The translations under genes and the position numbers were made by a program. A stretch of 64,000 nucleotides of DNA, from NCBI GenBank assembly GCA_910577735.1, contig CAJTOO010000003.1:119875-183874 (forward strand), given 5' to 3'. The notes beneath the pieces are model-generated. The model made no database searches. It was not told where the DNA came from and saw nothing but the letters and a program-made list of their open reading frames with translations. Position 1 is the stretch's first letter, and the number at the start of each line of letters is the position of its first letter. Shown here in pieces: positions 43,747-52,326 of the stretch. The stretch comes from an uncultured Lachnospiraceae bacterium (GTDB lineage: Bacteria; Bacillota; Clostridia; Lachnospirales; Lachnospiraceae).

Positions 43747-44811
43747 CTAGTTTGACTTCTCAATCGCCTCCCAGAGGCCGTTCAAGTAGGTTGCTCCCAG
43801 CGCTCTGTCGTAGAGGCCGTATCCGGGCATCGCCACCTCACCCCAGATCATTCTTCCGTGGTCAGGCCGGATCGGACCGTCAAACCCAATATCATACAAT
43901 GCTTTCATAATCTCGTACATATCAAAGCTTCCATCTGCGGACAGATGCGCAGCCTCCTCAAAATCCCCCGGATAATTATGCTGCAGATTCCTCACATGGG
44001 CAAAATGCACCCGTCCTTTCAGCGCACGGATCATGCCCGGCAGATCGTTGTCCGGATTGGTGCCGTATGAGCCGGAACAGAAGGTGACGCCATTATGGCG
44101 ATTGTCCACCATCTTCATCATCCGTTGGATATTGGGCAGATTGGTGATGATACGCGGCAGGCCGAACACGCTCCAGGCCGGATCATCCGGATGGATTGCC
44201 ATGTTGATATCATATTTGTCACACACCGGCATGATTGCTTCCAGGAAGTATTGCAGATTGGCAAAAAGCTTCTCCTCATCCACATCCTGGTATAAGCGGA
44301 ACAATTCCTTGATTTTTTCCATACGCTCCGGCTCCCAGCCCGGCATCACATAGCCGTTGGTATCCCCGGCAATGGAATCAAACATTTTCTCCGGATCCAG
44401 ATTATCTACCGTTTCCTGATGATAGGCGAGCACGGTTGAACCGTCCGGGCGTTTTCTGGCAAGTTCGGTTCTTGTCCAGTCAAACACAGGCATGAAATTA
44501 TAGCATACCATGTGAATATCTTCCTGCCCCAGTTTTTCCAGTGTCTTGATATAATTGTCAATGTACTGTTCCCTGTCCGGCAGTCCAATCTTGATTGCAT
44601 CATGGATATTGACGCTCTCAATGCCCGCAATGTGCAGTCCCGCCGCTTCCACTTCCGCCTTCAGGGCACGAATCTCCTCCAGGCTCCACTCCTCTCCCGG
44701 TGCCGTCTCATAAAGAGTTGTAATGACTCCCTTCACTCCCGGAATCTGTCTGATCTGCTGTAACGTCACAGAATCCGATTTACTTCCATACCAGCGCAAT
44801 GTCATCTCCAT
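43747..44811 (-). CDS. uxuA: Mannonate dehydratase
   Basis: Dehydrates D-mannonate to 2-keto-3-deoxygluconate. 354 residues; the N-terminus MEMTLRWYG matches the family start and has AAGGAG 10 nt upstream. A TIM-barrel fold is indicated by AGIESVNIHDAIKIG, MVCYNFMPVFDWTRTEL, MAIHPDDPAWSVFGLPRI, GVTFCSGSYGTNPDND, VHFAHVRNLQH and PIRPDHGRMIWGE, which contain the metal-binding Cys/His/Asp residues of this class. It joins the glucuronate branch to kdgK and kdgA. Confidence 0.97.
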   Translation of the reverse strand: MEMTLRWYGSKSDSVTLQQIRQIPGVKGVITTLYETAPGEEWSLEEIRALKAEVEAAGLHIAGIESVNIHDAIKIGLPDREQYIDNYIKTLEKLGQEDIHMVCYNFMPVFDWTRTELARKRPDGSTVLAYHQETVDNLDPEKMFDSIAGDTNGYVMPGWEPERMEKIKELFRLYQDVDEEKLFANLQYFLEAIMPVCDKYDINMAIHPDDPAWSVFGLPRIITNLPNIQRMMKMVDNRHNGVTFCSGSYGTNPDNDLPGMIRALKGRVHFAHVRNLQHNYPGDFEEAAHLSADGSFDMYEIMKALYDIGFDGPIRPDHGRMIWGEVAMPGYGLYDRALGATYLNGLWEAIEKSN

Positions 44812-44841
44812 AAAACACACTCTCCTTTTCTTTATTGATAC

Positions 44842-45186
44842 TTATGAAACAAAATCTTCTCTCATGGGTGCAAAAATATCCAGAAGAATGCCTTCTTCCA
44901 GGCAGACACAGCCATGCTCGACGCCGTCCCTTTTCAGCATACTGTCTCCCGGATTCACCACCTTCTTCTCTCCCCCAATCTCAAACTCAAATTGTCCGCT
45001 GACCACATATGTAATCTGCGTATGTGGATGATGATGCAGTGCACCCACCGCACCCTTTTGAAAATGATTCTGTACCACCATCACCTCATCCGTATAGGAT
45101 AAAACCCTGCGTACCACACCCTCTCCTGCCTGTTCTTTCTCAATGTTCTCATAAAAATTCCAGATACTGTTTTTTTCTGTTTTCAT
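44842..45186 (-). CDS. KdgF-like cupin (unsaturated uronate linearisation candidate)
   Basis: 114-residue single cupin domain: GAVGALHHHPHTQITYVVSGQ gives the His-rich metal site, then FEFEIGGEKKVVNPGDS and GVEHGCVCLEEGILLDIFAP. This order and the final PMREDF closely fit KdgF, which opens the ring of 4,5-unsaturated uronates released by pectin and alginate lyases. The start follows GGAGG at 5 nt. It lies between the MFS gene and uxuA. The kduI/kduD enzymes expected after KdgF are not in the window, so the assignment is likely but not proven. Confidence 0.8.
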   Translation of the reverse strand: MKTEKNSIWNFYENIEKEQAGEGVVRRVLSYTDEVMVVQNHFQKGAVGALHHHPHTQITYVVSGQFEFEIGGEKKVVNPGDSMLKRDGVEHGCVCLEEGILLDIFAPMREDFVS

Positions 45187-45241
45187 ACACTCCTCCATGT
45201 TTTCTTTCTTCGCCTTCATAATACATCATCATGGGCATTCC

Positions 45242-46450
45242 TTATGATTGCTTTCCCGATGACTCCTGTAAATTCCCGGCGCCTCTTCTCATATAAATAT
45301 TCAGGGAAAAAATCAGCACAAGATCAATCAGCACCACTACCACAATGGAACTCATGCCATAGAAAATACCCGCACTCTCTGCAATCCTGCCGATGATCAT
45401 AGGCATCAGGATAGAACCAAAGCTGGCTGTTGTGAGGATGAAGCTCCATGCCATGGAATACTTCTGTATCAGCCCGCCGCAAAATGACACAGTTGTCGGA
45501 TATATACCTGCCATACTATATCCAAATCCCATGATGCCAATCACAATCAGAAGCGTATCCCGGCACAGCAGCAGCCAGAAGAAAAAGCACACAAAGCCCA
45601 CCGCCATAATCAGCAAGAGCCTCTCTTTCCTGACCTTTTCCGACAGCCAAGCCGCCGTCAGACGTCCCGCCAGCATCATAATCCAGAGCACACTGGCCAT
45701 CAGCTGTGACAGGGCTGCGCTGAGAAGCCCGGTATCCTCGAAATAAGTAATCAGCCACCCGATCACGCCCTGCTCCGCACACAGATAGAAAAACAGGGTA
45801 AAAGTACATAAATAAAAAATAGGTTCCCGGAAAAAGCCAAAACCATTTTCCCCGCTCCTTTTTCCTGTTTTGCCTTGTTCCAGGGTCTGTGGGTCCGGAA
45901 TCAGAAAATACAGAAGCCAGCTTAAGATACCCATGGCAACAATGAAATAGCAGGCGTATATCCACTTGTCCGCATCCGTCCTGGTCAATGCCGTGAGGAT
46001 AATCGGAAAAGAGAAGGCCCCTATGGAGAACATGGCATGTAACCCATTTAACACACCTGCCTTGCCAGGCGCCAGATTATTAATCGTATAATTGCCGAAA
46101 TTGCTGGACGCTCCCCTTGCCAGTCCGGTCATCAGATAAGCCGCCGCCAGCATATACGTATTGCCGCTGAAAATAATCAGCACGTAGGAGAGTGCATAGC
46201 AGGCATTGAACAGCAGAATACTCCTCTTTCTCCCAATAAACACGGACAAGGTGCCCGATGCAAAACTGGAAAACAGGTTGCCCACCGAATGTAAACTGAC
46301 AAGCAGCCCTGCGAAAGCATAATTCAATCCTCTGGTTTCCCTGATAAACGGCAGCAGGGAACCAATCGACAAAGCCAGTATACCATTTAACATAAACGCC
46401 AGGTAAGTATATACTAATTGTTTCTTTTGTTCTGCGCCTTTAAACTGCAT
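45242..46450 (-). CDS. Major facilitator superfamily transporter
   Basis: 402 residues with about twelve membrane segments and the MFS loop-2 motif GTLSVFIGRKRSILLF after span 2. The AYLMTGLARGASSNFGNYTINNL segment resembles sugar/fucose-permease type carriers. It starts 2 nt after the second DctP gene and is followed by the KdgF-like gene, so a uronate or oligouronate substrate is plausible. It would be a second uptake route beside the TRAP system. Confidence 0.85.
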   Translation of the reverse strand: MQFKGAEQKKQLVYTYLAFMLNGILALSIGSLLPFIRETRGLNYAFAGLLVSLHSVGNLFSSFASGTLSVFIGRKRSILLFNACYALSYVLIIFSGNTYMLAAAYLMTGLARGASSNFGNYTINNLAPGKAGVLNGLHAMFSIGAFSFPIILTALTRTDADKWIYACYFIVAMGILSWLLYFLIPDPQTLEQGKTGKRSGENGFGFFREPIFYLCTFTLFFYLCAEQGVIGWLITYFEDTGLLSAALSQLMASVLWIMMLAGRLTAAWLSEKVRKERLLLIMAVGFVCFFFWLLLCRDTLLIVIGIMGFGYSMAGIYPTTVSFCGGLIQKYSMAWSFILTTASFGSILMPMIIGRIAESAGIFYGMSSIVVVVLIDLVLIFSLNIYMRRGAGNLQESSGKQS

Positions 46451-46452
46451 TT

Positions 46453-47502
46453 TTATTCCCGTCCTTTTTTCCCCTGGGAAAAAATCTCCTCTATATCTTT
46501 CCCAAACTCTTCATAATACTGTTGATAAATCGGCTCCATTGCCGCCTGGAATTTCTCTTTCTCTTCTGCAGAGAGATAAATCTCCTGCACCTGATTGCGC
46601 AGCGCATTTTCTCTGGCTTCCATCTCATGTGCCGTCCACAGTTCTCTTTCATACAAGGCTGATTCTCTGGCGCATTCCAGGATAATCTCCCTGTCCTTGT
46701 CCGATAACAGTTCCCAGGTGTGCTGTGCACAGATCTGCATTTCCGGAATCCGGATATGTTCATCCACGGTGTAATACCCGGCTACTTCATAATGCTGCAT
46801 GGTCTCATAGGAAGACCAGTTATTCTCTGCCCCGTCCACCTGCCTGCGCTCCAGCGCCGCATATACCTGATCGTAGGGAATCTGCACCGCCACTGCCCCC
46901 AAGGCGTTCATCATCTGGGACATCATTTCCGCTTCCTGAACCCGGATGCGCAGCCCCTGCATATCTTCCAGGGTTCTGATGGGGCTTGTGGAGCAGTAAA
47001 GATTTCTGGCTCCCGCATCGTACCAGGATAATCCCACCAGACCATACTCCTGCGGATATCCCAGAAAACGCTCTCCAATCTCCCCGTCCAAAACCCGCCA
47101 CATATGAGCAGAATCCTCATACAGGTAAGGAAGCTGCAGCACATTCATCTCCGGTATAAAGTCAGACATCTGCGCAATGGACACTCTGGCAAAATCAATC
47201 CCGCCGTACTGCATCTGTTTAATCACTTCCGTCTCCGAACCCAGAACCCCCTGTGATTGCACCTGAATCCGGATACGTCCCTGTGTTCTCTCCTCCACCA
47301 GCTGCGCAAACCGCTGGCCGCCAAGGGTCGTTGGATAATCCGGTGTCTGATTTTCAGCATAGGTAAACACATACTCCGGCACCGTCACCTTATCCCCCTG
47401 CAGACACAGGAATAAAACCACTGCCAGAATCAGCGCTGCAGCACAGATCACTATCCATTTTACTCTCTTATCTCTGCTTCCTGCCTCCATACCAAATATC
47501 AT
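46453..47502 (-). CDS. Membrane-tethered TRAP solute-binding protein (second DctP)
   Basis: About 349 residues. Instead of a lipoprotein signal it has a single uncleaved-looking membrane helix (WIVICAAALILAVVLFLCL), followed by a DctP-type binding domain: GGQRFAQLVEERTQGRIRIQV, GVLGSETEVIKQMQYGGIDFARVS, LRIRVQEAEMMSQMMNALGA and YAALERRQVDGAENN, the region holding the conserved Arg that binds carboxylates. It lies directly after the response-regulator gene rather than beside the dctQM genes. It may act as a ligand-sensing partner of the kinase; this is inferred from position. The start is uncertain; ATG at 47490 and an upstream GTG are alternatives. Confidence 0.85.
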   Translation of the reverse strand: MIFGMEAGSRDKRVKWIVICAAALILAVVLFLCLQGDKVTVPEYVFTYAENQTPDYPTTLGGQRFAQLVEERTQGRIRIQVQSQGVLGSETEVIKQMQYGGIDFARVSIAQMSDFIPEMNVLQLPYLYEDSAHMWRVLDGEIGERFLGYPQEYGLVGLSWYDAGARNLYCSTSPIRTLEDMQGLRIRVQEAEMMSQMMNALGAVAVQIPYDQVYAALERRQVDGAENNWSSYETMQHYEVAGYYTVDEHIRIPEMQICAQHTWELLSDKDREIILECARESALYERELWTAHEMEARENALRNQVQEIYLSAEEKEKFQAAMEPIYQQYYEEFGKDIEEIFSQGKKGRE

Positions 47503-47539
47503 ACTCCCTAACGACTTTATACAACCAGACAGCCGCCTG

Positions 47540-48325
47540 TCACAAAAGACCGTACCGATATTCACTGGGTGTCACACCCGTGATCCGTTTAAATACCTTG
47601 GTAAAATAACTGGAATCCCGAAATCCTACTTTCTGACTGATATCCTTCACATTGATTGTCATGTCTTCCAACAGCTCCTTCGCCTTCTCCACACGAAGTT
47701 CTGTCAGATACATAATAAAATTTTTATCAAAATTCTGCTTGAAGAACCTGCAGAAATAGGCATCTGAGTAATGCAGCTGCTCCGCTGCATCCTGTAAGCT
47801 GATATCCTCCATATAGTGAGCCTCAATATAACCTCGTATATAGTCTGCAAAAAGCTGGTTCTTCATAGGTTCCTGCTTCTCTTCCTCATTTCCCTGGGCA
47901 GACTCTGCCTTGGCTTCCGGTACAACTGCCTGCTGTTGTGCCAAATGAATGGCCTCCTCCAGCACCATAATCAGTTCTTCCCTGGTACTGGGCTTTAACA
48001 GATAATCCAGGGCTCTCACCCTGATGGCCCGTTTCGCAAAGTCAAATTCGTCATATGCCGTCAGGAAAATGATGCTGCATGCTTCATTGCTTCTGCGGAT
48101 TTCTTCCGCAGCCTCCAATCCGTCAATCCCCGGCATGGAGATATCAAGCAGTGCGATATGGCAGTCCTTTTGCCGGAAAACTTCAATCGCTTCCCGCCCG
48201 TTCACCGCCTCATACACTTCCACCTCATCTCCAAAATAATTCCGTATATTCTTACCGATCACTGCTCTTTCAATGGGTTCATCATCTGCTATCAATATGC
48301 GGTATTTACTGTTCTCCAAAACCAT
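47540..48325 (-). CDS. Response regulator with AraC-type DNA-binding domain (YesN-like)
   Basis: Receiver domain at the N-terminus: ILIADDEPIERAVI with the acidic pocket, IALLDISMPGIDGLEA with the phospho-acceptor Asp, FLTAYDEFDFAKRAI and DYLLKPSTREEL. The C-terminal 100 residues are two AraC helix-turn-helix motifs (ISLQDAAEQLHYSDAYFCRFFK and VKDISQKVGFRDSSYFTKVFKR, shortened here). The gene overlaps the kinase gene end, so both are translated together. It probably activates the dct-uxu operon in response to uronates. The start could also be the TTG at 48319, which has a better-spaced GGGG. Confidence 0.92.
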   Translation of the reverse strand: MVLENSKYRILIADDEPIERAVIGKNIRNYFGDEVEVYEAVNGREAIEVFRQKDCHIALLDISMPGIDGLEAAEEIRRSNEACSIIFLTAYDEFDFAKRAIRVRALDYLLKPSTREELIMVLEEAIHLAQQQAVVPEAKAESAQGNEEEKQEPMKNQLFADYIRGYIEAHYMEDISLQDAAEQLHYSDAYFCRFFKQNFDKNFIMYLTELRVEKAKELLEDMTINVKDISQKVGFRDSSYFTKVFKRITGVTPSEYRYGLL

Positions 48326-49817
48326 TTCCCCTCTCATCGGGTATTCGTATGCTGATGATTGTACCTGTGCCTGCTTTACTGTGAATCCTCATCTCCCCAT
48401 CTGCATACATAGCATGAATCCTCTTATAGATATTAAAAACACCTATCCTTGTGCGCCCTGTCCTGTCCATTTCATCCTGCCTCAGACCCTGCCGTAACTC
48501 CCGTAAGGCACACAGCTCCATTCCCACACCGTCATCGGCTACGGCAAAACAGATGCTGCCTCTGACTTCCCGAATCCGTATCAGAATCCGCCCGCCTTCT
48601 TCCTTCTGAGACAATCCATGTATGATTGCATTTTCCACAAGAGGCTGAAAGGTAAACGTGGGTATCAGCACAGATTCCGCATCCATCTGACAGTCAATCT
48701 CATACTTGATCCTGTTGCCGAACCGTTTCTCCTGGATGAACATGTAGTCCCTTACAACTTTCAATTCCCTTGCCAGAGAAACCTTTTCCTCCGGCGTCTT
48801 TAAATTATAGCGGAACAGGAAACTCAACGATTGTATCATGGCCTCTGTGGTGAAAGCCCCTTCCAGATTGGCCATGCCGCCGATCACATTCAGCGTGTTG
48901 AACAGGAAATGGGGATTAATCTGGTTCTTCAGAAGATCCAGCTCCATAGCATCCAGCCGTCCTGCCATTTCCAGCTTCTCCAGTTCCTCCGCATGATATA
49001 AATCCAGTGCCTTCCTCTTCTCCTCAAGCGCCATGATATACTCGCCGGTGGCATACTTCATTTTGTTAAACGCATGCACCAGTTCTCCCATCTCGTCCTG
49101 GCTGTGTACGTTCACATCCTCAATGAAAAAGTCATTCTCCGCTATCTTGCGGGAGGCCTCTGCCAGATCCATGACCGGCGACACAATGGAGCTGTTGAGC
49201 AGTTCCGACATCTTACGAATGCACAGAAAGAAAATGAGCTCTATGATGATCAGCGCCACAGGAATAAAGATAATCGTCTTAACTTTTCCCGCATATGCAC
49301 TGACGCCATCCTCCAATGTTACCCGCATCAATTGTTTGGAATAGCTCAACAGGTAACCTTGTATCTCATATACCTCATACAAGGATCCGATATGATCTTG
49401 CGTCCTTTCGCCCATATTTAGAATCGCATCCCGCTTATCACAGTAGACCCGATACATGTTCAAAATCGACCATGTCTTAGCATACCGCACTTCCCCTATC
49501 TTTTTATAATCATAGGGAAGCTCTGCAATTATCTTTTCCGTGTCCCAAATGGCACGCTCCAACTCCTGATAGACATCCCCTTTGCCTGTTTTGGCATAGC
49601 TCTCAAACAGCTCGGACTCTTCCTCCATACATTGCGTAAAATCACTGACCAGAGAATTGTCTTTCAGGATAGCAGAAAAATCGAGCAGAGAGGACTTCAT
49701 GGCCCAGACCGCCAGAAAAATGGACAGCAGGATAATCAAGAGCACAATATCCGTGTACAGTTTAATCTTGTGTTTGATTTTTAAAGACTGCCACATGTTC
49801 TTCAGCAACCGTCTCAT
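48306..49817 (-). CDS. Sensor histidine kinase (YesM family)
   Basis: 503 residues: membrane helix near 19-41, an all-helical extracellular sensor of about 135 residues (rich in Glu/Lys, no Cache signature), a second helix near 183-203, a HAMP domain (SPVMDLAEASRKIAENDFF), the His_kinase motif LLKNQINPHFLFNTLNVIGG with the phospho-accepting His, and the ATPase domain (FQPLVENAIIHGL, ICFAVADDGVGM). The GGERTGR-type G2 loop is seen as TGRTRIGVFNIYKRI. AGGA lies 9 nt upstream of the ATG. Ligand sensing could involve the membrane-tethered DctP encoded downstream. Confidence 0.93.
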   Translation of the reverse strand: MRRLLKNMWQSLKIKHKIKLYTDIVLLIILLSIFLAVWAMKSSLLDFSAILKDNSLVSDFTQCMEEESELFESYAKTGKGDVYQELERAIWDTEKIIAELPYDYKKIGEVRYAKTWSILNMYRVYCDKRDAILNMGERTQDHIGSLYEVYEIQGYLLSYSKQLMRVTLEDGVSAYAGKVKTIIFIPVALIIIELIFFLCIRKMSELLNSSIVSPVMDLAEASRKIAENDFFIEDVNVHSQDEMGELVHAFNKMKYATGEYIMALEEKRKALDLYHAEELEKLEMAGRLDAMELDLLKNQINPHFLFNTLNVIGGMANLEGAFTTEAMIQSLSFLFRYNLKTPEEKVSLARELKVVRDYMFIQEKRFGNRIKYEIDCQMDAESVLIPTFTFQPLVENAIIHGLSQKEEGGRILIRIREVRGSICFAVADDGVGMELCALRELRQGLRQDEMDRTGRTRIGVFNIYKRIHAMYADGEMRIHSKAGTGTIISIRIPDERGNGFGEQ

Positions 49818-49899
49818 GCAGATAGTTCCTCGCTCTTCCCGTCATTCCCGCTTTTACAGCAATGGGCAGCCCGCACTGCGTACTGCCCTGTTTTGCCGC

Positions 49900-50370
49900 T
49901 TATCTATTCATATGTTTCCTGACATACTGATAAAAATCATCCTTCTCTCTTCCCAGCACTCTACTAGTCAGCATGTAACCGTGGTTTGCATCCGTATAGA
50001 CGATGATCGTGCTCCCCTCTTTTCTGACTCCCTTTACTTTATTCCAACGTATAAACTCCCTTTCATCCCCCAGTGTCACATGGATGCCGTCCTCGTGAAA
50101 GGAAAGTTCTGTCCCCTGCGGCATCACAGCAACCTGTGCCTTCGCCTTCAGATAGACGCCCAAGGGCTGTATCACCGGCACCAGCAGGCAGGCCAGAAAG
50201 AGCAGTGCCTGCACCACATCACCGGCCTGATGAAAGAACCGGATTGTCAGAAGAATCATGGCTGCGCCAAAAACAATATTACATACTCCCACAAGGGAAC
50301 GGTATGTGCGGCGCATGGACAGTTTCCAGAAGTCAACTGGCCTGATTTTGCATTGATATTGATAATGCAT
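49900..50370 (-). CDS. YcxB-like membrane protein with PH-type C-domain
   Basis: 156 residues: a short cytoplasmic start, two membrane helices (about 30-45 and 55-75) and a C-terminal beta-rich domain (GTELSFHEDGIHVTLGDEREFIRWNKVKGV) of the YcxB type. The ATG has AAGGAG 7 nt upstream. It is placed between dctM and the kinase gene. YcxB-like proteins have no defined role; it may be a bystander or a membrane partner of the signalling pair. Confidence 0.75.
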   Translation of the reverse strand: MHYQYQCKIRPVDFWKLSMRRTYRSLVGVCNIVFGAAMILLTIRFFHQAGDVVQALLFLACLLVPVIQPLGVYLKAKAQVAVMPQGTELSFHEDGIHVTLGDEREFIRWNKVKGVRKEGSTIIVYTDANHGYMLTSRVLGREKDDFYQYVRKHMNR

Positions 50371-50398
50371 GTTCATACTCCTTCCACACAGCCTCCAT

Positions 50399-50418
50399 GA
50401 TGCCGCTTAAGCGGCATC
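50399..50418. repeat. Perfect 20-bp palindrome between dctM and the YcxB-like gene
   Basis: GATGCCGC and GCGGCATC flank TTAA. There is no T-tract, so it is either an mRNA-processing hairpin or a protein-binding site. Confidence 0.7.
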
Positions 50419-50431
50419 CCTGTCCCGCTCA

Positions 50432-51724
50432 TCAATAGAACAGGTTCGGAAGCAGCATCGTAATTTCAGGAATAAAGGTAAGCAACAGCAGCACAGCAAT
50501 CATGCACAGATAGAAGGGTAATGTCGCTTTCACGACTTTTTCCATCTTTACCTTGCCCACTGCGGAACCGATGAAAAGCACCGCTCCTACCGGAGGCGTC
50601 AACAGACCGATACCACAGTTTAACACAATCATGATACCGAACTGAATCGGATCGATACCGATGGATGTTGCAATCGGTAAAAGTATCGGCGTTGCAATCA
50701 GGATGATCGGCGCCATGTCCATGATACATCCCAATACCAGCAGAATCAGATTCAGCAATAATGCTATCAGAATCGGATTGTTTGTCAGACCTACAACTGC
50801 ATTGGCTGCCATAGTGGGCACATGCAGGGTTGTCAGACAATACCCGAAAATACTGGAGGTGGAAATCAGAATCAACACGATGGATAAGGTATCCACACAG
50901 TCTCCCAATACTTTCCACACGCCCTTCCAATCCAGACCTTTATAAATATACACACTGACAAGCAGACTGTAAATAACCGCAACCGCCGCGGACTCGGTAG
51001 CTGTGAACCAGCCGCCCACAACACCCACCACAACAATGACAACTGCCGCCAGGGCCCATATGGAAACTGATAATTGTTTTAACAGATTCTTGAATGTAAA
51101 TTTATCCCCCTTGGGATAGTTTCTCTTCTTGGAAATGATATAGGAACCGATCATCAAGGAGATTGCCAGCAATGCGCCCGGTATATATCCGGCAAGGAAC
51201 AGGCTTCCCACGGAAACACCGCCCGCAGACATCGCATAGATTACCATATTATGGCTGGGCGGCACCAGAAGTCCCTCACAGGAGGAAGTAATGGTAACTG
51301 CCGTGGAGAAATCATCATCATACCCCTGATCCACCATCATCGGTATCAAAATACTTCCTAGAGAAGCGGTGTCCGCCGCTGCGGAACCGGAAATACCGCC
51401 AAAGAAATAAGATGCCACAATGTTCACCATCGCCATACCGCCGGTCATCCAGCCCACACAGGCGTTGGCCAGGGCGATCAGCTTCTCCGAAATACCGCCG
51501 CTGCCCATCAGACACCCCATGGTGATAAAGAAAGGCACCGCCATCAGACTGAAAGAATTGATTCCTTTCACCATCTGCTGACAGATTGTTGTAAACGGCA
51601 GCCCCTGGTACAGTAAGCACAGAAGAGAAGAAAGGGCTACTGCATAGGCAATCGGAAAACGTAAAAATATCATAATACCGAAACTTGCAAGCAATACGAG
51701 AATTGCCATTGATTCTGCACTCAT
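50432..51724 (-). CDS. dctM: TRAP transporter large permease subunit
   Basis: Twelve or more membrane segments in 430 residues; drives sodium- or proton-coupled uptake of an acidic substrate. Family signs: FGIMIFLRFPIAYAVALSSL, VPFFITMGCLMGSGGISEKL, GISGSAAADTASLGSILIPM, CEGLLVPPSHNMVIYA and MDMAPIILIATPILLPIA. Its start overlaps the dctQ stop (ATGA). The surrounding uxu genes make a hexuronate the likely substrate. Confidence 0.96.
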   Translation of the reverse strand: MSAESMAILVLLASFGIMIFLRFPIAYAVALSSLLCLLYQGLPFTTICQQMVKGINSFSLMAVPFFITMGCLMGSGGISEKLIALANACVGWMTGGMAMVNIVASYFFGGISGSAAADTASLGSILIPMMVDQGYDDDFSTAVTITSSCEGLLVPPSHNMVIYAMSAGGVSVGSLFLAGYIPGALLAISLMIGSYIISKKRNYPKGDKFTFKNLLKQLSVSIWALAAVVIVVVGVVGGWFTATESAAVAVIYSLLVSVYIYKGLDWKGVWKVLGDCVDTLSIVLILISTSSIFGYCLTTLHVPTMAANAVVGLTNNPILIALLLNLILLVLGCIMDMAPIILIATPILLPIATSIGIDPIQFGIMIVLNCGIGLLTPPVGAVLFIGSAVGKVKMEKVVKATLPFYLCMIAVLLLLTFIPEITMLLPNLFY

Positions 51725-52245
51725 GCCGCTCCCTCCTTCAAAAAGATTTTCTTCATGTGATTATACAGCGTCTCTAACTCAAAGATTACCATCGCCACAC
51801 CCGCTACCGGAACCGGGAAGTACATCCAGAACCTGGACAGCCAGGGCATACTCACGTACGTTCCCTTTGCACCCAGACCGGCTGCATACTTCCAACCCAC
51901 TGTGATCATGACAAAGGCCAGGATCAGCACGCAGATGTCTGCCAGAATATCCAGAAACAGAAGCACCGGTGCCGGAATATATTTATCCAGAGCCGTCATA
52001 CGGATATGCGCTCCGCGCCGAATCGCCAGTGCCGCAGACAGCACCGCCATATAAGACATGCAGGTAAGCACCACTTCCTCACTCCAGGCAGGATCGGGAA
52101 CAAAAGGTACATATCTGCCGATTACGCTCATGGTGGTGATGAAAATATCCGCAATCAGTAAAAGCTTGCAGGCGAACAGTACAATCTTATATGTAATGTC
52201 AAATACCGGTTTAATCTTATCAACCCGCTCAAAAAACCCCGACAT
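51721..52245 (-). CDS. dctQ: TRAP transporter small permease subunit
   Basis: 174 residues with four membrane segments, including the typical FWMYFPVPVAGVAMVIFELE at the end and WSEEVVLTCMSYMAVLSAALAIRRGAHI in the middle (motif shortened: EEVVLTCMSYMAVL, RRGAHI). A perfect AGGAGG lies 6 nt before the ATG. It couples directly to dctM by overlapping stop and start codons and forms the membrane complex with it. Confidence 0.95.
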   Translation of the reverse strand: MSGFFERVDKIKPVFDITYKIVLFACKLLLIADIFITTMSVIGRYVPFVPDPAWSEEVVLTCMSYMAVLSAALAIRRGAHIRMTALDKYIPAPVLLFLDILADICVLILAFVMITVGWKYAAGLGAKGTYVSMPWLSRFWMYFPVPVAGVAMVIFELETLYNHMKKIFLKEGAA

Positions 52246-52272
52246 GAAATACCTCCTAAATTATGATGATAA

Positions 52273-52302
52273 GAGCGCATAGGCTGTTACGCCGATGCGC
52301 TC
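52273..52302 (-). terminator. Partial terminator between dctP and dctQ
   Basis: Stem GAGCGCAT/ATGCGCTC with an additional inner GGC/GCC pairing and a weak T-rich tail. It lies 25 nt after dctP and probably lowers expression of the permease genes relative to the binding protein. Confidence 0.6.
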
Positions 52303-52326
52303 CTTACCCTTAGATATCACAGATGA

